A DNA stretch of 13,398 bases from an uncultured Klebsiella sp. (lineage in GTDB: Bacteria; Pseudomonadota; Gammaproteobacteria; Enterobacterales; Enterobacteriaceae): positions 1-13,398 of the forward strand of contig CABUCP010000035.1 in the NCBI GenBank assembly GCA_902490055.1. The letters run 5' to 3'. Position 1 is the stretch's first letter; every line of letters begins with the position of its first letter. Below, one piece after another: positions 6,813 through 13,398 of this stretch. The position numbers were made by a program, and so were the translations under genes. The notes beneath the pieces are model-generated. The model did no database searches. It was not told the DNA's origin and saw only the letters and a list, made by a program, of their open reading frames with translations.

Positions 6813-7558
6813 GCCTTTCATTATCGCTTGAAGCCTTACAATACGGCCATCGTCAACCGCTCTTCGCCCCGCTGACGATGCACTGCCGGCCCGGCGAGAT
6901 CTGGGCGGTACTGGGCGCCAACGGGCGCGGAAAAAGTACGCTGCTGGATACCCTAACCGGCGTTCTGCCGCCGCTCGGCGGGCAGTTTCGCGTAGAAGGC
7001 GGGATCGCTATTGTGCCGCAGTCGTTTCGTCCGGCATTCGGCTGGCTGGTGCGCGATGTGGTGCTGATGGGGCGCGCCCGCCACGTCGATCTGTTCGCCC
7101 AGCCGGGGCCGGAAGATGAACAGCAGGTTCAGCAGGCGCTGGCGCAGTTGGCGATCGGCGCGCTAGCCAATCAGGTATTCCGCGCCCTCTCCGGCGGCCA
7201 GCAGCAGCTGGTGCTGATTGCCCGCGCGCTGGTCGGCGCCAGTCAGAACATCCTGTTGGACGAACCCTGCTCGGCGCTGGATCTGGCCAATCAACAGGTG
7301 GTGTTGCAGCTGATAAGCGATCTTGCTCATCAGCAGAGGCGCACCGTGGTATTCACCACCCATGACCCGACGCACGCCCTGCAGATAGCCAGCCATACCC
7401 TGCTGCTCTTGCCGGGCGGCGAATGGCTGGCGGGGCCCTCGGCCGAGGTGCTTAGCGAAGCGAACCTGCAGCGCGCCTACGGCCTGCCGGTGCACAAAAT
7501 CGATCATCCCGGCTGCGCGGTGCCGCTACTGGCGCCGCAGTTTACGATCCATCGCTAA
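6809..7558 (+). CDS. ABC importer ATPase (FecE/MolC-like)
   Basis: The 249-residue nucleotide-binding subunit has all expected motifs. These are Walker A GANGRGKST (36-44), Q-loop Q71, signature LSGGQQQ (127-133), Walker B ILLDEP (148-153) and the switch histidine H185 in TTHDP. It would sit on the cytoplasmic face and power import through the permease encoded just before it, with which it shares an ATGA stop/start overlap. Length and motif spacing are normal for FecE/BtuD/MolC ATPases. Its 3' end overlaps the end of the convergent ModA-like gene by 17 bases, which leaves no room for a terminator between them. Confidence 0.92.
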   Translation: MSLSLSLEALQYGHRQPLFAPLTMHCRPGEIWAVLGANGRGKSTLLDTLTGVLPPLGGQFRVEGGIAIVPQSFRPAFGWLVRDVVLMGRARHVDLFAQPGPEDEQQVQQALAQLAIGALANQVFRALSGGQQQLVLIARALVGASQNILLDEPCSALDLANQQVVLQLISDLAHQQRRTVVFTTHDPTHALQIASHTLLLLPGGEWLAGPSAEVLSEANLQRAYGLPVHKIDHPGCAVPLLAPQFTIHR

Positions 7559-8282
7559 TGGCCAAAAAGCCCGCCGCGCGCAAAAAGGTCTGCCCTTCTT
7601 CACCGGTAATAAAATCCCGTAGCTGCCGCGCGGCGGCGCTTTCCTCAATCTGTGCGAGCTGATACTCGCAGCGAATATTCCACGGCGCGGGAATCAGTAT
7701 CGTGCGCAGCCGAACGCTTGCCGCCATCTGCACAGCATAATGCGCATAGCCGATAAACAAATCGGCAACGTCTTCGCCGATAAGCCACTCGCCCGCGGTG
7801 GTCCCCGCCGGCACGCTCGGCGACCCGCGGCCGCCGACCAGCGGCTGCGCCCGCGCCATCAACGCGCGCCCGACGCCCGGGTAGCGGGCTTCAAGGCGGC
7901 TAAAAAGCTGCCAGGTGTAATCACCGGAGGGATCGCAGTCCGGCGTCGAGGTCGCCAGCCGCTGCTGTGGGTCAAGGAGTAGCGTCAGCCAGTCGGCGCG
8001 ATCGCTGGCAGACGAACGACGTACGGTCAGCATCAGTTGGTTGGCGGCAAACGAGCAGCAGCGTTTCGCCACCCCGGCCTGCAGCAGCGCCTGCGGGTGT
8101 TCGGTATTGGCGGAGGCGAACAGCGAGCAGCGCTCGCCGCCTTCAATACGTTCGCGCAGCAGACCGGCCGGACCGAACTGCGCCGCAACCGGAATACCGC
8201 TCAGCTGTTGAAAACGCGCCAGCAGTGGGAGAAAAGCGCCTTTCAGGCTCCCCGCCGCCAGTAGCGTCAATGAATTGGGCAT
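7542..8282 (-). CDS. ModA-like oxyanion-binding protein without a signal peptide
   Basis: The 246-residue protein resembles molybdate/sulfate-type periplasmic binding proteins. The N-terminal SLTLLAAGSLKGAF (4-17) matches the ModA pattern TVFAAASL, and S12 falls at the ligand-binding serine. The segment FGPAGLLRERIEGG (36-49) corresponds to the second ligand loop, and IGYAHYAVQM to the GIVYGSDAV region. The length equals a mature ModA. The predicted start leads directly into the first beta strand with no signal peptide, and the only in-frame upstream sequence reaches a TAG after eleven codons without ATG, GTG or TTG. No ribosome site is visible either. It may be a cytoplasmic oxyanion binder, or it may have lost its export signal. 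No ModB or ModC partner lies beside it. It shares ModE-like control with the convergent importer, which suggests a common role in molybdate or tungstate handling. Confidence 0.78.
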   Translation of the reverse strand: MPNSLTLLAAGSLKGAFLPLLARFQQLSGIPVAAQFGPAGLLRERIEGGERCSLFASANTEHPQALLQAGVAKRCCSFAANQLMLTVRRSSASDRADWLTLLLDPQQRLATSTPDCDPSGDYTWQLFSRLEARYPGVGRALMARAQPLVGGRGSPSVPAGTTAGEWLIGEDVADLFIGYAHYAVQMAASVRLRTILIPAPWNIRCEYQLAQIEESAAARQLRDFITGEEGQTFLRAAGFLAISDGS

Positions 8283-8291
8283 CGCAATAAT

Positions 8292-8315
8292 CGCTATAAA
8301 AATGAAAACATAGCG
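8292..8315. promoter_or_regulatory. ModE-box-like operator upstream of the ModA-like gene
   Basis: A second 24-base element of the same design, read on the plus strand, has left end CGCTATAA and right end ACATAGCG, with a perfect 6-bp inverted repeat CGCTAT/ATAGCG at its tips. The extended left half matches the recalled consensus ATCGnTATATA at 10 of 11 positions and the right half at 7 of 11. It ends 10 bases before the ModA-like start codon. A poor promoter pair may overlap it on the minus strand (TTACCA, 17 bases, TTTTAT), giving a very short or no leader. A perfect palindrome CATAGCGCTATG (8309-8320) overlaps its far side. Confidence 0.66.
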
Positions 8316-8340
8316 CTATGGTAACGCCGTTAATGCCTAT

Positions 8341-9177
8341 TCAGTAGCGAATTTCCGCTAATTCCCGCAGCTGTTCCGGCGTCGCCACCGGCAACTGGAA
8401 GAATTCGAGATACGCCGGGATCATCTCAAACAGCATGTCGGTGCCGCGCTGAATCGGGCAACCCAACGCCTGCGCCGCCCGCAGCAGCGGAGTGTATTCC
8501 ACGCTCATGACCACCTCGCCGACCCAGGTGCGCGGCGACAGGCGCGAAACGTCCAGCGGCAGCGGATCATCGGCTTTCATGCCCAGCGGCGTGGCGTTGA
8601 CCACCAGATCGTGTTCAGCGGGATCGCGCCGCATCAGGACAATCTCCAGCCGCGGATAGTGCTGGTGTAGCCGTTCGGCCAGCGCCTGCGCCGCGGCGGT
8701 AGCGGTATCGTACAGGGTTAAGGCGCTCATCCCGGCCGCCGCCAGCGATGCGGCGATAGCCGAACCGACGCCGCCGCAGCCGATCACCAACGCCCGCGCC
8801 CCCTGCGTCGGGAAACCTTTGCGCTTAATCCCCAGCACAAAACCTTCGCCATCGAACATATCGCCGCGCAGGCTACCGTCGTCTTCGCGGCGGATGGCGT
8901 TGCAGGCGCCGGCTATCGCCGCCGTCGGACTTAATTGGTCCACCAGCCCGCAGGTGGCGATTTTATGCGGCATGGTGACCAGGGCGCCAACGATATTAGT
9001 CATTGAGAATAGCGCCGGCACCAGCGCCGCGTAATCCTCCGGCTTGACGCCCATCGGCACCACTTTGACATCCACCTGACGGTGAGCCAGCCACGGGTTA
9101 TAAATCATTGGCGCTTTAAAACTGGCGGTCGGATAGCCGAGATGCGCTATCAGCCGCGTATTACCACTAATCACCAT
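8341..9177 (-). CDS. AroE-like shikimate/quinate dehydrogenase family protein, divergent substrate site
   Basis: The 278-residue protein has the two-domain shikimate dehydrogenase fold. The catalytic lysine is K72 in VTMPHK and its partner is D109 in FDGEGF. The Rossmann loop is GCGGVGSAI (133-141) and the NATPLGM motif is at 194-200. D157 after the second Rossmann strand suggests NAD rather than NADP. The substrate-binding positions are unusual: by alignment to E. coli AroE from memory, S14 and S16 become F20 and A22, N59 becomes L66, and Q244 becomes M252. It is therefore not the biosynthetic AroE. It is the last gene of the dehydroshikimate operon, 12 bases after the transporter gene. A catabolic enzyme making 3-dehydroshikimate (or dehydroquinate) from an imported cyclitol acid fits the context, but the exact substrate is open. 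Confidence 0.82.
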   Translation of the reverse strand: MVISGNTRLIAHLGYPTASFKAPMIYNPWLAHRQVDVKVVPMGVKPEDYAALVPALFSMTNIVGALVTMPHKIATCGLVDQLSPTAAIAGACNAIRREDDGSLRGDMFDGEGFVLGIKRKGFPTQGARALVIGCGGVGSAIAASLAAAGMSALTLYDTATAAAQALAERLHQHYPRLEIVLMRRDPAEHDLVVNATPLGMKADDPLPLDVSRLSPRTWVGEVVMSVEYTPLLRAAQALGCPIQRGTDMLFEMIPAYLEFFQLPVATPEQLRELAEIRY

Positions 9178-9189
9178 GCCCTGCTCCTG

Positions 9190-10512
9190 TTACTGCGAAA
9201 GTTCGATGCGTTTGACATCGCCAAGAATAAACAGATACGCCACCACGCCCAGCAGCGCCGCACCGCCGATATAGACCAGCGCATAAAAGAAGCTGCCGGA
9301 GGCGGCGACGATAAAGCCGATGATAAGCGGCGTGAGGATCCCCGCCAGATTGGCGCAGAAATTAAATAAGCCGCCGGTCAGCCCGCCGAGCCCCTGCGGC
9401 GCAATGTCAGAGATCAGCGTCCAGCCCAGGCCGACCATCCCCTGGCCAAAGAAGGCAAAGGACATCACGAGGATCACCGCCAGATCGCTGGAGAGCCAGT
9501 TGGCGGAAATAATACTGCTGGCCATCAGCAGGCCGACGACGATCGGCAGCTTACGCCCCAGATTGGCCGACCCGGTGGCTTTCAGCAGTTTGTCGGAAAC
9601 CCAGCCGCCAAACATCACGCCTCCCGCCGCCGCGAGGAACGGCAGAATGGCGAAGAAACCTACCTTCAGCCACGCCATGTGGCGCTCGGTAGCCAGATAG
9701 GTTGGAAACCAGGTCAGAAAGAAGACCAGCACGGTGTTACCGGCAAATTGCCCCACGCTGGCGCCGATAATCTGCCGTTTCGCCAGCAGCTGGCGCACCA
9801 GCGGCCAGCTAAATTGGCTGTGCTGCTCCTGACGAGTGGCAATACCGCCGCCGCTGAGGATATGTTCACGTTCGCTGTCGCTCAGGCGGCTATCTTCATG
9901 CGGTTCGCGGTAGCAGCGCCACCAGACCACGGCGAACAGCACGCCAACGACGCCAACGCTAATAAACAACGCGCGCCAGCCAAAGCTGCCCATGATCCAG
10001 AACAGCAGCGGCGAAAAGCAGGCCAGACCGAGATATTCGCCGACGGTGTACACCGCGGTGGCCTTGGCGCGTTCCTGCTGCGGAAACCAGGCGCTCACCA
10101 CCCGACTATTCACCGGGAAACAAGGCGCTTCGCTGACGCCAAGCCCGAAACGGCACAGCAGCAACGTTTTCAACCCCACCGCCATACCGTGGAATAAGGT
10201 AAATAGCGACCACAGGGTCAACGACAGAAAATAGGTCACTTTGTTGCCGAAGCGGTCGAGGAACATCCCGCCGGGAATTTGCGCCAGCGCGTAGGTCCAG
10301 GCGAAGGCCGAGAAGACGATACCCATTACCGCGGCATCGATGCCGAGCTCGGCGGTCAGCTTCGGCGCGGCGATGCCGAGTACCGTGCGGTCGAGATAGT
10401 TAATCATCGTGCCGACGGCCAGCAGCGCCAGGATCCCGATACGCCGCCGGGAGCGAGGCGCGGCGGTCGCGGCATCCGCCGCCGCCGCTTGGTTATGGCT
10501 ATAAGAGTTCAT
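9190..10512 (-). CDS. MFS transporter, anion:cation symporter (ACS) family, probable shikimate/quinate uptake
   Basis: The 440-residue inner-membrane transporter has about twelve helices. Its NYLDRTVLG motif in helix 1 and RFGLGVSEAPCFP followed by WFPQQERA match the ACS family, whose members carry organic acids such as glucarate, galactonate and phthalate. The start at 10512 is chosen because AGGA lies about 8 bases before that ATG and the hydrophobic core follows a short hydrophilic tail. A longer in-frame extension to 10626 would run into the preceding gene and lacks transporter-like sequence. It lies between a dehydroshikimate dehydratase and an AroE-like dehydrogenase, so import of shikimate, quinate or dehydroshikimate is the natural inference. 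The 76-base gap to quiC has no terminator, so co-transcription is likely. Confidence 0.86.
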   Translation of the reverse strand: MNSYSHNQAAAADAATAAPRSRRRIGILALLAVGTMINYLDRTVLGIAAPKLTAELGIDAAVMGIVFSAFAWTYALAQIPGGMFLDRFGNKVTYFLSLTLWSLFTLFHGMAVGLKTLLLCRFGLGVSEAPCFPVNSRVVSAWFPQQERAKATAVYTVGEYLGLACFSPLLFWIMGSFGWRALFISVGVVGVLFAVVWWRCYREPHEDSRLSDSEREHILSGGGIATRQEQHSQFSWPLVRQLLAKRQIIGASVGQFAGNTVLVFFLTWFPTYLATERHMAWLKVGFFAILPFLAAAGGVMFGGWVSDKLLKATGSANLGRKLPIVVGLLMASSIISANWLSSDLAVILVMSFAFFGQGMVGLGWTLISDIAPQGLGGLTGGLFNFCANLAGILTPLIIGFIVAASGSFFYALVYIGGAALLGVVAYLFILGDVKRIELSQ

Positions 10513-10588
10513 AGTCGTTTCCTGTCTTGAGTACAGAGTTATGTTGTTATTGTGTTTGCGATGTTGTGTGGTGAACCATTTGCTACAT

Positions 10589-12439
10589 TTAACCATACTG
10601 CATGGCCGAAAGGCGCACGGCGGCATTCACCGCCCCGTACTGGGCATAGCCGTCGCGTCGTTCGGTCAATTCAAAGAAAAAGCGCCCCGCCGCGAACGGG
10701 CGAGTATAAAGATGCAGGAATTCGCCGCCGCCAGCGTCGCGGTCGTAAAGGATCTGCAGGCGTTTTAGCGTCTCGACCTGCGGCTGTCCACCGAAGCGCG
10801 CCAGCAAATCCTCATAGTAATTAGCCGGGATCGGCAGCGCGTTTAGCGCAACCTGCGGCAGGCTATCGAGCGTCGCAGGCAAATCGCGGCAGGCAAAAGC
10901 GGCGTGCTGTAGTCCGGCGCCCTGATAGCAGGCGACCGAACGCGCAATCTGCGTGGCGCGGCTCTGCGAAATGTTCAGCGCCAGGCGAATCTCCCCCTGC
11001 GGGCTATGTACCGCCAGGCTGCGCACCAGGCCGTACGGATCGGGCAACGTCTGCTCGTGTTCGAGGCTGAAGCCGAAAACGGTGCGGAAAAAGACGATCC
11101 AGTTATCGCGGCTATCGGCCTCCATGCCCAGCGCCAGATGGTCGATACCGCTGTAGTCCTCGCGCATCGCCGTAGGCTGCAGATGAAAATCACGGGCGTA
11201 AATGTCATCACCGGTTTCAATCAGATAGATAAGGCTACCGTCCGGCGCGCAAATTGCCGGGATTGGGCTTTCGTTGGGCCCGGCATCACCCTGCCAGGTG
11301 GCATAGCCGTAGTCGCGAGCGCGTTCCACTATCGGCGCGCTATGGCTCACTCGCAGCGCCATCGCGCACAGCGAGACGCCGTGACGCTGATGGAAATGAT
11401 CGGCCCAGCTATACGGCTGGGCGTTGATAACCACCCGCGCGCCGCCGTTACGCCACAGCGAAACCTGTTTGGAGCGGTGTTTACCCTGCTGTTGAAAACC
11501 CAGCTGCGCCAGGCGCTGGCCTAGAGCGGTAGACTCCGCCGGGCTGGCGGCAAATTCAATAAACTCCAGTCCGGCATAGCGCGGCAACGCCGGCGGTGAG
11601 AACAGCGCGGCGTCGCTTGCCGGGAGCTGCAGGCGAGTCTGCTCCTCCAGCCACTGCAGCGCGCGATAACCATCTTTCGCCGTAGCGCCGTTAGGCGAGG
11701 CGCGGAAACCGTCATTAAAGATCTCCAGCGACCACGGGCCGCGGTAGCCGCAGCGGGTCAGCTCGCTGGCGAATTCCACCAGCGGCAGCTGTCCCTGGCC
11801 GGGGAAGCAGCGAAAATGGCGGCTCCACTCCAGCACATCCATCTTCATCAACGGCGCGTCAGCCAGTTGCAGGAAGGTGATTTTCTCTACCGGCACATCG
11901 GCAAGACCGTTTAAGTCATCGCCGAGCGATAGAATGTGAAAACTATCGAGCACGATCCCCATCGCCGGGCTGTTCACGCGCTGTACCCGCTCCCACGCCT
12001 GACGCCAATGATTGACGTGCGTGCCCCACGCCAGCGCTTCATAGCCAATGACAATCCCCTCCTGCTCGGCGAGGTCGGCGAGCGCGCGCAGGTCGGCAAC
12101 CTGCAAATCGACATCGTCGGAACAGTCCGGCTGTACATTACTGCACAGCAGCATGGTGTCACACCCCAGCTCATGCATCAGGGCGAATTTTCGCTTTGCA
12201 CGCTGCAGATTGGCGGCAAACTGCGCCCGGCTGGCGCCTTCAAAATCGCGAAAGGGTTGAAAAAGCGTGATTTTCAGCCCTAATTCGGCGGCGAGGTTGC
12301 GGATATCGCTCGGCGTGCCCGTATAATAGAGCAGGTCGTTTTCAAATATTTCAACGCCCTGATAGCCGGCAGCAGCAATCGCTTGCAGCTTTTCGGGTAA
12401 AGTGCCGGAAATCGAAACGGTGGCGATAGAGCGCAGCAT
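10589..12439 (-). CDS. quiC: 3-dehydroshikimate dehydratase with HPPD-like C-terminal domain
   Basis: The 616-residue two-domain enzyme converts 3-dehydroshikimate to protocatechuate, the entry step to the beta-ketoadipate pathway. The N-terminal TIM barrel (about 1-275) has the sugar-isomerase/AsbF fold with the full metal site: E134 (GYEALAWG), D165 (VLDSFH), Q191 (FLQLAD) and E239 (SLEIFND). H168 also lies close by. These positions match those I recall for Pseudomonas QuiC1. The C-terminal part (about 288-616) resembles 4-hydroxyphenylpyruvate dioxygenase, with the iron triad H434 (IDHLAL), H512 (LQHAAF) and E590 (FFFELTER) intact. GAGG five bases before the ATG supports the start. It is the first gene of a minus-strand operon with a transporter and an AroE-like dehydrogenase, and is divergent from a TetR regulator. 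Klebsiella dehydratases of this type have been named AroZ. Confidence 0.93.
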   Translation of the reverse strand: MLRSIATVSISGTLPEKLQAIAAAGYQGVEIFENDLLYYTGTPSDIRNLAAELGLKITLFQPFRDFEGASRAQFAANLQRAKRKFALMHELGCDTMLLCSNVQPDCSDDVDLQVADLRALADLAEQEGIVIGYEALAWGTHVNHWRQAWERVQRVNSPAMGIVLDSFHILSLGDDLNGLADVPVEKITFLQLADAPLMKMDVLEWSRHFRCFPGQGQLPLVEFASELTRCGYRGPWSLEIFNDGFRASPNGATAKDGYRALQWLEEQTRLQLPASDAALFSPPALPRYAGLEFIEFAASPAESTALGQRLAQLGFQQQGKHRSKQVSLWRNGGARVVINAQPYSWADHFHQRHGVSLCAMALRVSHSAPIVERARDYGYATWQGDAGPNESPIPAICAPDGSLIYLIETGDDIYARDFHLQPTAMREDYSGIDHLALGMEADSRDNWIVFFRTVFGFSLEHEQTLPDPYGLVRSLAVHSPQGEIRLALNISQSRATQIARSVACYQGAGLQHAAFACRDLPATLDSLPQVALNALPIPANYYEDLLARFGGQPQVETLKRLQILYDRDAGGGEFLHLYTRPFAAGRFFFELTERRDGYAQYGAVNAAVRLSAMQYG

Positions 12440-12483
12440 AGAGGCCTCGGGTCATCGGTAGACAAGAGCACTGACTATGTATC

Positions 12484-12518
12484 ATTTGGTTCATTCGCGC
12501 CAGATTTGGTTGCTAAAT
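12484..12518. promoter_or_regulatory. Candidate operator repeats in the quiC/TetR divergent promoter region
   Basis: ATTTGGTT occurs at 12484-12491 and again at 12504-12511, exactly 20 bases apart and so on the same face of the helix. The second copy is part of the imperfect palindrome ATTTGGTTGCTAAAT (12504-12518). A possible plus-strand promoter for the regulator gene (TTGGTT at 12506-12511, 16 bases, TATGTG at 12528-12533) overlaps the second copy. The 126-base spacer would serve both divergent promoters, so TetR binding here could control quiC and its own gene. This is inferred from position and symmetry only. Confidence 0.4.
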
Positions 12519-12565
12519 TGTGATCATTATGTGTATTTTTTGTCTCAACAGAAAAAGGAATCGTT

Positions 12566-13204
12566 ATGTCCCTCGTTGCTCATGATGAAGCACAATCCCT
12601 GAAAGAGCGGATCTTCACCGCCGCCATCAGCGTCTTTGCCGAGTTTGGCCTTTCCGGCGCGCGTATGGAGCAGATAGCCACCGAGGCGCAAACCACCAAA
12701 CGTATGGTGGTCTACTACTTCAAAAGCAAAGAGCAGTTGTACCAGGCGGTACTTCAGCATGTGTACGCGCAGATCCGTGAAACGGAGCAGCAACTGGGGC
12801 TGGAACACCTGCCGCCGGTAGAAGCGCTGGTGCAGTTGGTGAAATGGAGCGTGCGCTATCACGCCACCCACGCCGACTATATGCGGGTTATCTGTATGGA
12901 GAATATGCAGCGTGGCAAATGGCTGAAGAGCTCAGGGGAACTGAAGCCGCTGAACCGTACCGCCCTGTCGATTATCGAGGACATCCTGCGGCGCGGCCAG
13001 CAGCAGGGAATTTTCCAGGCCGGGCTGGAGGCACGCGATGTGCATCGACTGATCAGCAGCTTCAGCTTCTATCAGGTGTCGAATTTCTACACCTTCAGTA
13101 GCCTCTATCTCGACGATCCGCTGCCGGAGATTGACGATGAAGCGATGGTATCGCACCACTGCGATATTGCGGTGAAAGCGGTGGTTCGTTTTGTGATCTC
13201 TTAA
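12566..13204 (+). CDS. TetR/AcrR-family regulator, probable controller of the quiC operon
   Basis: The 212-residue protein starts with a TetR helix-turn-helix at about residues 13-60. The pattern ERIFTAAISVFAEFG, then MEQIATEAQTTKRMVVYYFKSKEQLYQAVL, is textbook for the family. The remaining two thirds is helical, as expected for ligand binding and dimerisation, and has several aromatic residues near SFSFYQVSNFYTF (168-180) that could line a pocket. Start choice is supported by AAGGA about 7 bases upstream. It is transcribed divergently from quiC across a 126-base spacer, the usual layout for a local TetR regulator. The likely inducer is a pathway compound such as shikimate, dehydroshikimate or protocatechuate, but nothing in the sequence identifies it. 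Confidence 0.9.
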   Translation: MSLVAHDEAQSLKERIFTAAISVFAEFGLSGARMEQIATEAQTTKRMVVYYFKSKEQLYQAVLQHVYAQIRETEQQLGLEHLPPVEALVQLVKWSVRYHATHADYMRVICMENMQRGKWLKSSGELKPLNRTALSIIEDILRRGQQQGIFQAGLEARDVHRLISSFSFYQVSNFYTFSSLYLDDPLPEIDDEAMVSHHCDIAVKAVVRFVIS

Positions 13205-13216
13205 GCTGCGCTTAAG
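13200..13216. repeat. Inverted repeat overlapping the TetR stop codon
   Basis: CTTAAGC-TGC-GCTTAAG is a perfect 7-bp stem with a 3-base loop, and it contains the TetR stop codon (13202-13204). It has no T-run after it, so it is not a standard terminator, but it could stabilise either convergent transcript end. Confidence 0.4.
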
Positions 13217-13217
13217 T

Positions 13218-13238
13218 AGGGCACCCGATCAGTGCCCT
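13218..13238. terminator. Weak hairpin between convergent TetR and fumD genes
   Basis: AGGGCAC and GTGCCCT form a perfect 7-bp stem with a 7-base loop. The hairpin includes the fumD stop codon (13229-13231) and starts 13 bases after the TetR stop. Neither strand shows a U-tract, so termination would be inefficient or Rho-assisted. Confidence 0.35.
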
Positions 13239-13398
13239 GACAACGCGTGAACCACCCTCTCCATCGCTTCGCGGGTCAGCGCCGATCGTTCAATTTTCGG
13301 GTTGGCCAGCGCGGTACGCACTACGCCGGCAATAACAATATGTTTCGGCTCCTGGCCAAGATCGCGCATTTCCAGAACCACTTTACCCACTACGCGGC
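13229..13398 (-). CDS. fumD: Fumarase D, C-terminal part (5' end outside the window)
   Basis: Reading the minus strand from the window edge gives 55 residues and a TGA at 13231-13229. The stretch RVVGKVVLEMRDLGQEPKHI, followed by VIAGVVRTALAN, matches E. coli FumD (YdhZ) as I remember it with only scattered changes. FumD is about 69 residues long, so roughly 14 residues lie beyond the window. The partial codon ending GC at the edge fits the Cys found before this stretch in E. coli. FumD has been reported to be a small protein with fumarase activity. The C-terminus here (HALSGH) differs from that of E. coli. The gene runs convergently with the TetR gene. Confidence 0.9.
   Translation of the reverse strand, partial: RVVGKVVLEMRDLGQEPKHIVIAGVVRTALANPKIERSALTREAMERVVHALSGH

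Noticed and set aside
10513..10626. Longer N-terminus for the MFS transporter starting at 10626
   Set aside because: It would overlap the end of quiC, and the ATG at 10512 has a good ribosome site and gives a normal-length transporter.
1..13398. CRISPR arrays, tRNA or rRNA genes, insertion sequences, prophage or toxin-antitoxin genes
   Set aside because: No spaced repeats, cloverleaf patterns, transposase motifs or short toxin-antitoxin pairs were seen; nearly all the sequence is accounted for by metabolic and transport genes.

Overview
The window looks like chromosomal DNA of a Klebsiella/Raoultella-type enterobacterium. Three things suggest this: the truncated gene at the right end encodes a close match to enterobacterial FumD (YdhZ), the genes are GC-rich and tightly packed, and there is a 3-dehydroshikimate dehydratase cluster of the kind known from Klebsiella. 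I see no insertion sequences, tRNA or rRNA genes, CRISPR arrays or phage genes. The assignment rests on recalled family sequences, not on a search.

Left part (1-2273): a two-gene plus-strand operon of a small cupin thiol dioxygenase and a four-domain rhodanese. This is probably an organosulfur (thiol to sulfinate or sulfane sulfur) module. The dioxygenase has Gln where true cysteine dioxygenases have Arg, so 3-mercaptopropionate is a better substrate guess than cysteine. A hairpin terminator separates it from the minus-strand genes that follow.

Next (2295-4498): two minus-strand genes. A laccase-domain (YfiH/PgeF-like) protein lies upstream of a secreted, cysteine-rich DUF1996 protein with a DNRLRE-like C-terminal domain.

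Centre (4499-8340): a FecCD-type ABC importer operon on the plus strand (binding protein, permease, ATPase, with coupled start/stop codons). It runs convergently into a minus-strand ModA-like oxyanion-binding protein that has no visible signal peptide. A 24-base ModE-box-like palindrome sits on the -10 element of the importer promoter, and a second one lies immediately before the ModA-like gene. The two sites tie both transcription units to molybdate/tungstate control and suggest that the importer is a MolABC-like oxyanion system, not an iron or B12 transporter. This is the most interesting part of the window.

Right part (8341-13204): a minus-strand operon of 3-dehydroshikimate dehydratase (quiC), an ACS-family MFS anion transporter and an AroE-like dehydrogenase, with a divergent TetR-family regulator. 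Together these would import shikimate- or quinate-like compounds and convert them through 3-dehydroshikimate to protocatechuate. The dehydrogenase keeps the catalytic Lys/Asp pair but has lost the usual shikimate-binding serines. The window ends inside fumD on the minus strand.
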